This document shows, one piece after another, positions 16,911-25,108 of a stretch of DNA of 64,000 nucleotides (positions are counted from its first letter, which is position 1; each line of letters begins with the position of its first letter). The notes under the pieces were generated by a model that had not been told where the DNA came from, did not search any database, and saw only the letters and a list, made by a program, of their open reading frames with translations. Source of the DNA: Amycolatopsis sp. QT-25 (lineage in GTDB: Bacteria; Actinomycetota; Actinomycetes; Mycobacteriales; Pseudonocardiaceae); contig NZ_CP120210.1 of assembly GCF_029369745.1 (NCBI RefSeq), positions 3,968,001-4,032,000 of the forward strand, read 5' to 3'. The translations under genes were made by a program, and so were the position numbers.

Positions 16911-17789
16911 GTGATCAACGATGCCATCGAGAAGGCACTACAAATCATTCATTCACGGTATTCCGAGCACCTTACCGTCGAAAGTATCTCTGCCGAGATA
17001 TTCGTCAGTCCGTTCTATTTTTCGCGCGCTTTCCAGCGGGTCACCGGAATCCCGCCCAGCCGCTACCTGAAAGCGCTTCGCCACTTCGAGGCCAAGCGAC
17101 TGCTGATGACGACGTCCCTGACGGTGTCCGACGTGGTCACCTCGGTCGGCTACGCCAGCGTGGGAACCTTCTCCAGCCGCTTCCTCCGCGAGACCGGCAT
17201 GACGCCGACCCAGCTGCGCGACCCTGAAGTGCAGCAACTGTTCGCCGCGGTCGGCCCCAGGTTCCGCGTGATGCCCTCGTTCGAGACGACCATGGCCGTC
17301 AGACGGTCTTATCCTGCTTCATCGAGACCGGCAGGATCAGTGGTCAGCCGCATTTCCTTCCCCGGTGAGTTGGCTCCGGCCGACATAATCGTGGGCGTCT
17401 TCGACAGCATCGTCCCGCAATGCGCGCCGGTCGCTTGCACCGTACTCCGGCGGTCGCGCGCGGTCGAGGTACTCCTCGGGCGGGTCCCCATTGGTCGCTG
17501 GTCCGTCGTCGCGCTGGCGGCGGGCGCGGACGCCGACAGCGGAGAACCACAGCTGATCGGCGTGAGCAAGGTGTTCACGGTCCGCCCTGGCCGGACCACC
17601 TCCGCGGAGGTGCTGATGCATACGCCGCAGTTGAGCGATCCGCCGATTGCGACGGTGTTCGCGCCGCCACCGTCCCGTCTTTCGGCGATGATCCCCACCG
17701 CTCGGGCCGGCGGCGACCTGGCGGAGGCCTACCCGAGGGCGCTCCGCGACGGCGAGGGGTGGGCAGGCCGGGTGATGTCGTCCCGATGA
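16911..17789 (+). CDS. AraC-family regulator with N-terminal DNA-binding domain
   Basis: 292 residues. The two helix-turn-helix units of AraC lie at the N-terminus (residues 1-105: LTVESISAEIFVSPFYFSRAFQ region, then VSDVVTSVGYASVGTFSSRF), the reverse of classical AraC order. The remaining 185 residues are beta-rich and unrecognised, perhaps a ligand-binding domain. GTG start at 16911 behind a G-rich ribosome-binding site. It stands directly before the type II PKS genes and divergent to the monooxygenase operon, so pathway-specific control of the aromatic unit is likely but inferred. Confidence 0.82.
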   Translation: MINDAIEKALQIIHSRYSEHLTVESISAEIFVSPFYFSRAFQRVTGIPPSRYLKALRHFEAKRLLMTTSLTVSDVVTSVGYASVGTFSSRFLRETGMTPTQLRDPEVQQLFAAVGPRFRVMPSFETTMAVRRSYPASSRPAGSVVSRISFPGELAPADIIVGVFDSIVPQCAPVACTVLRRSRAVEVLLGRVPIGRWSVVALAAGADADSGEPQLIGVSKVFTVRPGRTTSAEVLMHTPQLSDPPIATVFAPPPSRLSAMIPTARAGGDLAEAYPRALRDGEGWAGRVMSSR

Positions 17790-18082
17790 CCGGAGAACTC
17801 CCGCGGAGCAGGACTTCCCTGACCGCAGACACCGAGGCGATCAGCGACCAGCTCGCCAGGCTGGCTGCGCGACTGCGCCCTCCCGCGGCGCCCGCGGATC
17901 CGGTGCTGTGGGCCGCGGCGGCCGCGCTGGACACCGCTGAACTGCTGCTGACCGGATACACATGTCATCAGCAGGGCGCTCCGGTCGCGTGCCGCGGCGC
18001 GCTGCTCGAAGCACTGGGCAGCGCTCGCGCGGCGGTCGGCGCGGTGACCCACGCACTGCGGGACACGGTGGGTACGGCGTGA
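17786..18082 (+). CDS. Small unknown protein coupled to the AraC regulator
   Basis: 98 residues from an ATG at 17786 that overlaps the AraC stop (ATGA), which decides the start. The sequence is largely alpha-helical and Ala-rich with two cysteines (TCHQQGAPVAC) and no signal peptide or membrane span. I recognise no family. The coupling suggests a partner or modulator of the regulator, but this is inference. Confidence 0.55.
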   Translation: MTGELPRSRTSLTADTEAISDQLARLAARLRPPAAPADPVLWAAAAALDTAELLLTGYTCHQQGAPVACRGALLEALGSARAAVGAVTHALRDTVGTA

Positions 18083-18256
18083 GCGCACCCGCTTATAGCG
18101 ACCTTGGACAGAGGTTGTGCTGAATCGATAGCGGCACGCCACAGCCTGAAATCGCCCCGCTCCACTTCGAGCACAAGATCGACTCGACCGGAGGAAGCCT
18201 TCAATGCAGCTTGCAAAACACCCGGCGCCATCAGGCGCGGACCTGAGGCACCGCCG

Positions 18257-19525
18257 ATGAAACGCCAGGCGGTCATCACCGGCATCGGCGTCCGGGCACC
18301 GGGTGGGGCCGGGACGAAGGAATTCTGGGACCTGCTCACGTCCGGCCGCACCGCCACCCGGCGCATCTCCTTTTTCGATCCGAGCCCGTTCCGATCCCAG
18401 GTGGCGGGTGAATGCGACTTCGATCCGGTCGCGGCCGGACTGGACGAACGCGAGATCCGCCGGATGGATCGGGCGGCGCAGCTCGCCGTGGTGTCGGCCA
18501 GGGAATGCGTGGCCGACAGCGGCCTGGAGTTCGACAGCGTCGACCCGCACCGCGTCGGCGTGACCGTCGGCACCGCCGTGGGCGCGGCGACCAGCCTGGA
18601 ACGCGAGTACCTGGTGCTGTCCGGTGGCGGACGCGACTGGAGTGTCGACCACCGGTACGCCATACCGCATCTGTTCGACTATCTGGTACCGAGTTCGATG
18701 GCGACCGAGGTGGCCTGGTCGGTAGGTGCGGAGGGCCCGGTGGCGGTGATCTCCGACGGATGCACGTCCGGCCTGGACGCCCTCGGCCACGCGGCGCAGC
18801 TCATCGAAGAGGGCTCCGCGGACGTGATGATCTCCGGCGCGGCGGACACCCCGATCACCCCGATCGCTGTGGCCTGTTTCGATGCCATCCGCGCGACCAC
18901 ACCGGACAACCACGACCCCGCGACGGCGTCCCGGCCGTTCGACGCCACCCGCAGCGGCTTCGTTCTCGCCGAGGGGGCGGCGATGTTCGTCCTCGAGAGC
19001 CATGAGCACGCCGTTGCCAGGGGCGCCCGGATCTACGCGACGCTCGCCGGCTTCGCCACCCGCTGCAACGCCCACCACATGACCGGGCTGCGCCCCGACG
19101 GCCGCGAGATGGCCGAGGCGATCCGGCGCGCTCTCGAGGAATCCCGCGTGGATCCCTCGGACGTCGACTACGTGAACGCACACGGCTCGGGGACACGGCA
19201 GAACGACCGGCACGAAACGGCCGCGTTCAAACGCAGCCTCGGCGAACACGCGCGCCGGGTTCCGGTGAGTTCCATCAAATCCATGGTCGGCCACTCGCTG
19301 GGGGCCATCGGGGCCATCGAGATCGCCGCTTGCGCCCTCGCGTTGTGCACCAACGTCATCCCGCCCACCGCCAACCTGCGCCGGCCCGATCCGGACTGCG
19401 ACCTGGACTACGTGCCGCTCACCGCCCGCGAGACGCGGGTGGACACGGTGCTCTCGGTGGGAAGCGGGTTCGGCGGCTTCCAGAGCGCCCTCGTGCTGCG
19501 GTCCCCCGAGGCGGTACGGGGATGA
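18257..19525 (+). CDS. Type II PKS ketosynthase alpha (KSalpha)
   Basis: 422 residues, FabF-like thiolase fold. Catalytic Cys169 in DGCTSGLDA, His in NAHGSGTRQND and His in SMVGHSLGA complete the Cys-His-His triad. It condenses malonyl units on the ACP to build a poly-beta-keto chain with the chain-length factor as heterodimer partner. The stop overlaps the start of the next gene (ATGA), the usual KSalpha/CLF arrangement. The start is the ATG at 18257 because MKRQAVITGIG matches the family N-terminus. Its presence in an enediyne locus is the notable point. Confidence 0.93.
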   Translation: MKRQAVITGIGVRAPGGAGTKEFWDLLTSGRTATRRISFFDPSPFRSQVAGECDFDPVAAGLDEREIRRMDRAAQLAVVSARECVADSGLEFDSVDPHRVGVTVGTAVGAATSLEREYLVLSGGGRDWSVDHRYAIPHLFDYLVPSSMATEVAWSVGAEGPVAVISDGCTSGLDALGHAAQLIEEGSADVMISGAADTPITPIAVACFDAIRATTPDNHDPATASRPFDATRSGFVLAEGAAMFVLESHEHAVARGARIYATLAGFATRCNAHHMTGLRPDGREMAEAIRRALEESRVDPSDVDYVNAHGSGTRQNDRHETAAFKRSLGEHARRVPVSSIKSMVGHSLGAIGAIEIAACALALCTNVIPPTANLRRPDPDCDLDYVPLTARETRVDTVLSVGSGFGGFQSALVLRSPEAVRG

Positions 19526-20781
19526 GCGCCGTGCCCGAAACGGGCGATACGCGGGCCATCGTCACCGGAATCGGGGTGCTCGCGCCCAACGGCTGCACCG
19601 TCGAGGACTACTGGTCCGCCGTACTGGCGGGCAGGACTGGTATCGCCCCGCTCAGGGGCGAGCACTACGACGGCTATCCTGCCCGGCTCGCCGGGCAGGT
19701 AACCGGCTACGACACCGCAGAGCGGCTACCGCCGGGGCTCCTGCAGCAGACGGACCGGGTAACCCGGCTGGCGCTGGCCGCGGCGGAGGACGCGCTGGCC
19801 GACGCCGGGGCCGACACCCGGCAGCTGTCCGAGTACGACCTGGGGGTCGTCACAGCGAACGCGACCGGTGGCTTCGAGTTCACCCACGTGGAGATCCAAA
19901 AGCTGTGGACCCGCGGCCCGGAGTACGTCAGTGTGTACGAATCGTTCGCCTGGTTCTACGCGGTGAACACCGGGCAGATCTCCATCCGGCATGGTCTGCG
20001 CGGCCCCGGCGCGGTTCTGGTGGCCGAACAAGCCGGTGGCCTCGACGCGCTCGGGCAGTGCCGCCGGGTCCTCAGGAGCGGCACCGGTCTGGTGCTCGGT
20101 GGCGGACTGGATTCCGCACTCGACCCGTGGGGCTGGGTGTCGCAGCTGGCGGGCGGGCGGATCAGCGCCGGAACCGACCCGTCGACCGCCTACCTGCCGT
20201 TCGACGACCGTGCCCGCGGCTACGTCCCCGGTGAGGGCGGGGCCATCCTCGTCTTGGAACGCGAAGAGTTCGCCCGCGCTCGCGGCGTCTCGGACAGCTA
20301 CGGGGAGATCTCCGGCTATGCGGCCACCTTCGACCCGGCACCGGGCTCCCGGCGGCCACCCGGGCTGGCCCGCGCCATCCGGCTGGCCGTCGCCGACGCC
20401 GGACTGACCCCCGCCGATGTCGACGTGGTCTTCGCCGACTGCGCCGGTGTACCGGAACTCGACGCGGCCGAGGCAGAGGCGATCGTCTCGGTGTTCGGGC
20501 CGTACGGCGTTCCGGTCGCGGCCCCGAAAGCGCTCGTCGGCAGGTTGTACTCGGGTGGCCCGCCGCTCGATGTCGTCACCGCGCTGCTCGCCCTGCGCGA
20601 CAGCTTCATCCCTCCCTGCGGGCCCGCGCTCCGGCCGGACCCGCGGCACCGGCTGGACCTGGTGACCGGCCTGCCGCGCCACGCCAGGCTTCGGCACTGC
20701 CTGGTCGTGGCGCGAGGTGTCGGCGGCTTCAACGCGGCCGTGGTGATCAGCGGCCCCAACCGACTGACCGGAGATACCTGA
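19522..20781 (+). CDS. Type II PKS chain-length factor (KSbeta)
   Basis: 419 residues, paralogue of the preceding ketosynthase with the hallmark active-site replacement: Gln170 in VAEQAGGLDA stands where KSalpha has Cys. CLFs decarboxylate malonyl-ACP to prime the chain and set chain length in the dimer cavity. ATGA overlap with KSalpha gives equal expression. The chain length cannot be read reliably by eye. No dedicated starter-unit ketosynthase III or acyltransferase lies nearby, so an acetate start is the simplest assumption. Confidence 0.93.
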   Translation: MSAVPETGDTRAIVTGIGVLAPNGCTVEDYWSAVLAGRTGIAPLRGEHYDGYPARLAGQVTGYDTAERLPPGLLQQTDRVTRLALAAAEDALADAGADTRQLSEYDLGVVTANATGGFEFTHVEIQKLWTRGPEYVSVYESFAWFYAVNTGQISIRHGLRGPGAVLVAEQAGGLDALGQCRRVLRSGTGLVLGGGLDSALDPWGWVSQLAGGRISAGTDPSTAYLPFDDRARGYVPGEGGAILVLEREEFARARGVSDSYGEISGYAATFDPAPGSRRPPGLARAIRLAVADAGLTPADVDVVFADCAGVPELDAAEAEAIVSVFGPYGVPVAAPKALVGRLYSGGPPLDVVTALLALRDSFIPPCGPALRPDPRHRLDLVTGLPRHARLRHCLVVARGVGGFNAAVVISGPNRLTGDT

Positions 20782-20782
20782 C

Positions 20783-21025
20783 ATGACACTGGACGAACTG
20801 CGCGCGATCCTCGTCGAATGCGTCGGCGCGGTGACCGGGCTCGACGGTGACTTCGCCGACGTCGACTTCGACGAACTGGGGATCGACTCGCTCGTGGTCA
20901 TGGAGACGACCGCGCGGGTCAGGCAGCGGTTCGGGGTGGTTGTCCCGGATGACGCGACCGCCGACCTGCGGACGCCGGCGGCTCTGCTGGACGCCATCAA
21001 CGCCGTGCGTCCCGCACTCGATTAG
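20783..21025 (+). CDS. Type II PKS acyl carrier protein
   Basis: 80 residues, four-helix ACP with phosphopantetheine site Ser36 in GIDSLVVME. It carries the growing polyketide for KSalpha/CLF. It starts two bases after the CLF stop. Activation needs a phosphopantetheinyl transferase; none is encoded separately in the window, so the PKSE-embedded domain or a genome-encoded enzyme must do it. Confidence 0.92.
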   Translation: MTLDELRAILVECVGAVTGLDGDFADVDFDELGIDSLVVMETTARVRQRFGVVVPDDATADLRTPAALLDAINAVRPALD

Positions 21026-21280
21026 GCGAGTCCCGGCGTGGCGCGGTTGTCGCGTTAGGACAGTGGGTCCATGAAGGACTCCTTCCCTACCTTTGTCTCT
21101 AGTATATAAGGGCGTTCGGGCGCCTCCGGCACTGACCCTCGAGTTCTTGACCCGAGAAAAAATCATGCGGCCCCTGACCTCGGCCAGACGCGACGATTCG
21201 AGAGGTGACGATGCAGGAATAGGCCCTTCCTAGGCCCAGCACGATTTTCGATTCAGACACGACTCAGGAAGGGGATAGCC

Positions 21281-22228
21281 ATGACCGAGTACAGCACGCA
21301 TTCCATCACCGTCCCGGCCCCCGTCGACCAGGTGTACGACCTGGTCGCCAAGGCGGCCGACTGGCCGGCGCTCTTCCCACCGACCGTCCACATCGAACAC
21401 CTCGAACGCGGCGAAACCCTGGAGCGGTTCCATATCTGGGCGCTGGCGAACAACGGTGTCAAGGACTGGGTGTCGAGGCGGACGCTGGACCGCGTCGCAC
21501 GCGTGATCACCTTCCGGCAAGAAGTGTCCCGGCCGCCTGTCGCGGCCATGTCCGGAACCTGGCTGTTCACCCCCACTGCGGACGGCGGCACCGCCGTCGA
21601 GTTGCGGCACGAATACACTCCGGTCGACGACGACCCGGGTGCGTCGGCCTGGATCCGCCAGGCGCTGGACACCAACAGTGCGGCGGAACTGGCGAGCCTC
21701 AGCCGGGCCGCCGCCGGAGGCGCCGCCGCCGAGCGGGTCCTGCGCTTCTCCGACTCCGTGCGGATCGCCGGCCCGCACTGGCTCGCTTACGAGTTCATCG
21801 ACGAGGCCCAGCACTGGCCGGAACGGTTGCCCCACGTCGACGACCTCGATTTGACGGTCGACGACGATGGAGCGCAGCGAATGACGATGACCACGATCGC
21901 GCCGGACGGTTCCCGGCACACCACCGGTTCGACGCGAATCCGCCTCGAGTCGAGCATCCTCTACAAGCAAACGACCCCGCCGCCGTTGCTTTCCGGTCAC
22001 AGCGGCCGGTGGATCTTCGCGCCGGATGGCGACAGCTGTGTCGTGACCTCTGAGCACACCGTGGCGATCGACCCGGACACCGTCGAGAAAGTCCTTGGCA
22101 CGGGCAAGACGCTCGCGGACGCACGCGACTTCGTGCGCGGCGCGCTCGGCGGCAACAGCCTCATCACCCTCAGGCACGCCAGGGATTTCACCGAGTCCCG
22201 CGCCACCACACCGAAGCGATCGACATGA
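21281..22228 (+). CDS. Two-domain aromatase/cyclase (SRPBCC)
   Basis: 315 residues with two START/Bet v 1-like domains: residues 1-150 (beginning HSITVPAPVDQVYDLVAKAADW) and about 160-300 (DSVRIAGPHWLAYEFIDEA). Di-domain ARO/CYCs close and aromatise the first ring of reduced polyketides, which agrees with an ActIII-type ketoreductase in the same cluster. RBS AAGGGGA before the ATG. Its stop overlaps the next gene. A 255-base gap separates it from the ACP gene, so it may have its own promoter. Confidence 0.9.
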   Translation: MTEYSTHSITVPAPVDQVYDLVAKAADWPALFPPTVHIEHLERGETLERFHIWALANNGVKDWVSRRTLDRVARVITFRQEVSRPPVAAMSGTWLFTPTADGGTAVELRHEYTPVDDDPGASAWIRQALDTNSAAELASLSRAAAGGAAAERVLRFSDSVRIAGPHWLAYEFIDEAQHWPERLPHVDDLDLTVDDDGAQRMTMTTIAPDGSRHTTGSTRIRLESSILYKQTTPPPLLSGHSGRWIFAPDGDSCVVTSEHTVAIDPDTVEKVLGTGKTLADARDFVRGALGGNSLITLRHARDFTESRATTPKRST

Positions 22229-23139
22229 GTCCCGCTGAGCCGCGGCCCTACCTGACCGAGCTGGCCGACGGCGTCTTCGGCTACATCCAACCCGACGGCG
22301 GCTGGTGCGTCAGCAATTCCGGGGTGATCACCGGAGGCGGCGAAGTTGCGCTGGTCGACACCCTCGCCACAGCGTCGCGCACGCTCGCGCTGCGCGTCGC
22401 CGTCGCCGATCTCGCCGCCGGACCGGTCCGCACCGTGATCAACACGCATTTCCACGGAGACCATACGTTCGGCAACCAATTCTTCCCGGACTCGACCCTG
22501 ATCGGGCACCGACAGACCCGGACCGAAATGCTCAAGGCCGGGCTCGGTCTCACCCGCTTGTGGCCGGACGTCGACTGGGGACAGCTTCGGGTCACTCCGC
22601 CCACCGTCCTGCTCGACGACCGGGCGACCCTGTACGTCGGCGATCGCGAGGTGCGGCTCATCCACGTCGGCCCGGCGCATACGACAACCGACGTCGTGGT
22701 GTGGCTGCCCGAGGAGCGGGTGCTGTTCGCCGGCGACGTGCTCATGTCCGGGTGCACACCGTTCATCCTCATGGGATCACTCGCCGGGTCGCTGGAGGCG
22801 ATCGACGAGCTGGCTCGCCTCGACGCGCGGGTCGTGCTCAGCGGCCACGGGCGCGCGACGGGACCCGAGGTGCTGGAAGCCAACGCCAGGTACCTCCGCT
22901 GGCTCGGCGACGTAGCCGCGGCAGGACGGCGCGCCGGGTTGTCGCCGCTGAAACTGGCGAGGAACGTCGGCCTCGGAGAGTTCGGCGAGCTTCTCGATCC
23001 CGAACGGATAGTCGGAAACCTGCACCGCGCCTACGCCGAAGTCGGCGGTGCCGCTCCCGGTGCCGATCTGGACGTGCTCACGATCTTCGCCGAGATGGTG
23101 GAATTCGGCGGCGGACGGCCACCGGCCTGCTGGGCGTGA
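22225..23139 (+). CDS. Metallo-beta-lactamase-fold hydrolase of the type II PKS set
   Basis: 304 residues. Metal motif HxHxDH in THFHGDHTFGN, then VGPAHTTTD, FAGDV and LSGHG give a complete two-metal site. Similar MBL-fold proteins sit in several aromatic PKS clusters, where they act as thioesterases or second-ring cyclases; here it may release or cyclise the chain and yield the free aryl acid used by the ligase. ATGA overlap with the aromatase/cyclase. It ends at a GC-rich hairpin facing the convergent operon. Confidence 0.85.
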   Translation: MSPAEPRPYLTELADGVFGYIQPDGGWCVSNSGVITGGGEVALVDTLATASRTLALRVAVADLAAGPVRTVINTHFHGDHTFGNQFFPDSTLIGHRQTRTEMLKAGLGLTRLWPDVDWGQLRVTPPTVLLDDRATLYVGDREVRLIHVGPAHTTTDVVVWLPEERVLFAGDVLMSGCTPFILMGSLAGSLEAIDELARLDARVVLSGHGRATGPEVLEANARYLRWLGDVAAAGRRAGLSPLKLARNVGLGEFGELLDPERIVGNLHRAYAEVGGAAPGADLDVLTIFAEMVEFGGGRPPACWA

Positions 23140-23143
23140 TGGC

Positions 23144-23172
23144 CCCCGGGGCGCAGTGACCGCGCCCCGGGG
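23144..23172. terminator. Hairpin between convergent genes
   Basis: 11-bp GC-only arms around a seven-base loop in the 39-base gap between the convergent MBL-fold and muconolactone-isomerase-like genes. Confidence 0.7.
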
Positions 23173-23178
23173 CTGCCG

Positions 23179-23484
23179 TCATTCGTCGCGGGGGGTGGAC
23201 TCGAAGCTTCCGGAGAACGCGCCGAAGTCGGTCAGCGGGAATACTTCGAACTCCAGGTGCGCACTGATCGGGTTGTCGTAGATCGCCGCGAGAAGCTCTT
23301 CGTGCGACGGGACGTCGATAATGAACAGCCCACCCGAAGCACCTACCCGCGTCCAAGCGTGGAGGACCAGCCCCCGGTCCATCAGGCTCTTCATGTAGGC
23401 CACCCCGGTGGGTAGCCGGCGGCGGTACTCGTCACCGGTGATACCGCTCGGCGCCTGGTTTGCCAGCACAGCGAACTTCGCCAT
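23179..23484 (-). CDS. Muconolactone-isomerase-like small protein
   Basis: 101 residues from MAKFAVL, preceded by GGAG. The pattern MAKFAVLAN, YMKSLMDRGLVLHAW, GGLFIIDVPSHEEL and NPISAHLEFEVFPLTDF matches the ferredoxin-like fold of the muconolactone delta-isomerase/YCII type. In aromatic polyketide clusters such small dimeric alpha+beta proteins can act as isomerases, monooxygenases or cyclases. Its 5' end overlaps about 50 bases of the GMC oxidoreductase tail, so it belongs to that minus-strand operon. Reaction unknown. Confidence 0.75.
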   Translation of the reverse strand: MAKFAVLANQAPSGITGDEYRRRLPTGVAYMKSLMDRGLVLHAWTRVGASGGLFIIDVPSHEELLAAIYDNPISAHLEFEVFPLTDFGAFSGSFESTPRDE

Positions 23485-25108
23485 TTTCCACTCCATTCGT
23501 CGTTCTCGGGAAATCCGTGGCAGTTTCTTCGCGGATGAAGTCCGCGCACCGCTCGCCGACCATCAACGCGGGTGCGTTGGTGTTGCCGCGGGGGATGATC
23601 GGGAAAACCGACGCGTCGGCGACCCGCAACCCGTCCACGCCGTACACCCGGAGCCGCTCGTCCACCGCGGAATCCTCCGGGTCTCCCATCCGCACCGATC
23701 CGCTCGCGTGGAAGGTGTGCGCACCGGTCTGGCGGATGTGGTCGACGAGCGAGGCCCGATCTCCGCCGGGTATCAGCGCACGCCCGAGGTGATGGGCGAG
23801 AGGGCGCCGTGCGGCGATGTCGCGCAGCACCTCTAGCGCGTGCAAGCAAGCCGCCAGTTCCTCGTCCGTGGACACCAGATTCAGCCGCACCGACGCCGTC
23901 GTGTCCGGCCGTCGGGAGCAGATCAGCACCGAACCGGTACCGGCGGGCGTCAGATAGGACGCGCCCATGGTGACGGCGGGGACGGGATGGCGGTGGCCGT
24001 CGGCGCTGAAGAAGACGGGGGCGAACAGGAGCTGGAGGTCCGGCGCCGCCAGCGCGGGATCGCTGCGAACGTGCGCCAGCGCCTCGCCGACGTTGCTGGT
24101 GAGCTTCCCGGTCCGGCGTAGCGCCCACTCCGCGAGATAGCGGAACCGGGGCAGGTTTCCCCGTCCGGTCACGTCGTTCAGCCCGACGGCACCGGACGCG
24201 GACTCGAAGTGTATCGACACCAGCGGATGTTCGGCGAGGTTGGCACCGACCGCGGGCTGGGCCACCTGGATCGGTACGCCGACCGCGCGCAACCGGCCCG
24301 GCGGTCCGATCCCAGACCGCTGAAGAATTTCTGCACTGCCGAAGGTCCCGCCGCACAACACGATCTGTCCCGTCGCGACCGCGACGTGCGGTCTGCCGCG
24401 TCGGATGTACTCGACCGCCACCGCACGGCCGCGGCGCAACCGGACGCGATCGACCAGTGCCCCCGTCAGGATCGTGAGGTTGGGGCGATCGCGCGCCGGC
24501 CGCAGGAACGCGGTGGCCGAGTCCTGCCGTGCGCCACGCCGTTGGGTGACCTGCGGCCGCCCGACGCCGTCCTGCGTAGCGCCGTTGAAGTCGTTGTTCG
24601 ACGGGATGCCCGCCGCGAGTGCCGCGTTGATCCAGTCATCGCTCAGCAGGTCAGGCGACGGAATCGTGGTGACGCCGAGCGGGCCCCCGACACCGTGGTA
24701 GTCGTCCCTGATCTCCTCGTTGTGCTCCGAGCGCCGGAAGAACGGCAGCACCTCCCGGTACGACCAGCCGCCGGCGCCACGGGCGCACCAGTCGTCGTAG
24801 TCCAGGTGGTTCCCGCGGATGTAGAGCATCAGGTTCATCGACGAGCTGCCGCCCAGCATTCTGCCCCGCGGCTGGGCCAGCACCCGGCCGCCGTAAGTGG
24901 GCTCCGGCTCGCACCGGTAGTCCCAGTCCAACCGGGACCCGAACTGCGCGCCGAAGGCCAACGGGATCCGTACCTGGGGCACCCGGTTGGAACCGCCTGC
25001 TTCGATCAGCAGTACCCGGTGGGCCGGATCTTCGGAAAGCCTTGCGGCGACCGCGCATCCCGCCGTTCCCGCGCCGACGACGACGGTGTCGAAACCACGC
25101 GGGCTCAC
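23432..25108 (-). CDS. GMC-family FAD oxidoreductase 1 (choline-dehydrogenase-like)
   Basis: 558 residues. FAD-binding VVVGAGTAGCAVAARL at the N-terminus, the GMC signature GRMLGGSSSMNLMLYIRG, and the C-terminal catalytic region HASGSVRMGD and NTNAPALMVGERCADFI. It oxidises an alcohol to an aldehyde or ketone. The GTG start overlaps the aldehyde dehydrogenase stop (GTGA), and the pair makes a two-step alcohol-to-acid route. That acid could be the substrate of the aryl-acid ligase, an attractive but unproven link. The last 17 or so residues overlap the next gene and may be non-essential. Confidence 0.88.
   Translation of the reverse strand: MSPRGFDTVVVGAGTAGCAVAARLSEDPAHRVLLIEAGGSNRVPQVRIPLAFGAQFGSRLDWDYRCEPEPTYGGRVLAQPRGRMLGGSSSMNLMLYIRGNHLDYDDWCARGAGGWSYREVLPFFRRSEHNEEIRDDYHGVGGPLGVTTIPSPDLLSDDWINAALAAGIPSNNDFNGATQDGVGRPQVTQRRGARQDSATAFLRPARDRPNLTILTGALVDRVRLRRGRAVAVEYIRRGRPHVAVATGQIVLCGGTFGSAEILQRSGIGPPGRLRAVGVPIQVAQPAVGANLAEHPLVSIHFESASGAVGLNDVTGRGNLPRFRYLAEWALRRTGKLTSNVGEALAHVRSDPALAAPDLQLLFAPVFFSADGHRHPVPAVTMGASYLTPAGTGSVLICSRRPDTTASVRLNLVSTDEELAACLHALEVLRDIAARRPLAHHLGRALIPGGDRASLVDHIRQTGAHTFHASGSVRMGDPEDSAVDERLRVYGVDGLRVADASVFPIIPRGNTNAPALMVGERCADFIREETATDFPRTTNGVENGEVRCAGKPGAERYHR

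Noticed and set aside
17729..19294. Minus-strand 521-residue frame opposite KSalpha
   Set aside because: Antisense shadow of the ketosynthase gene with no family features.
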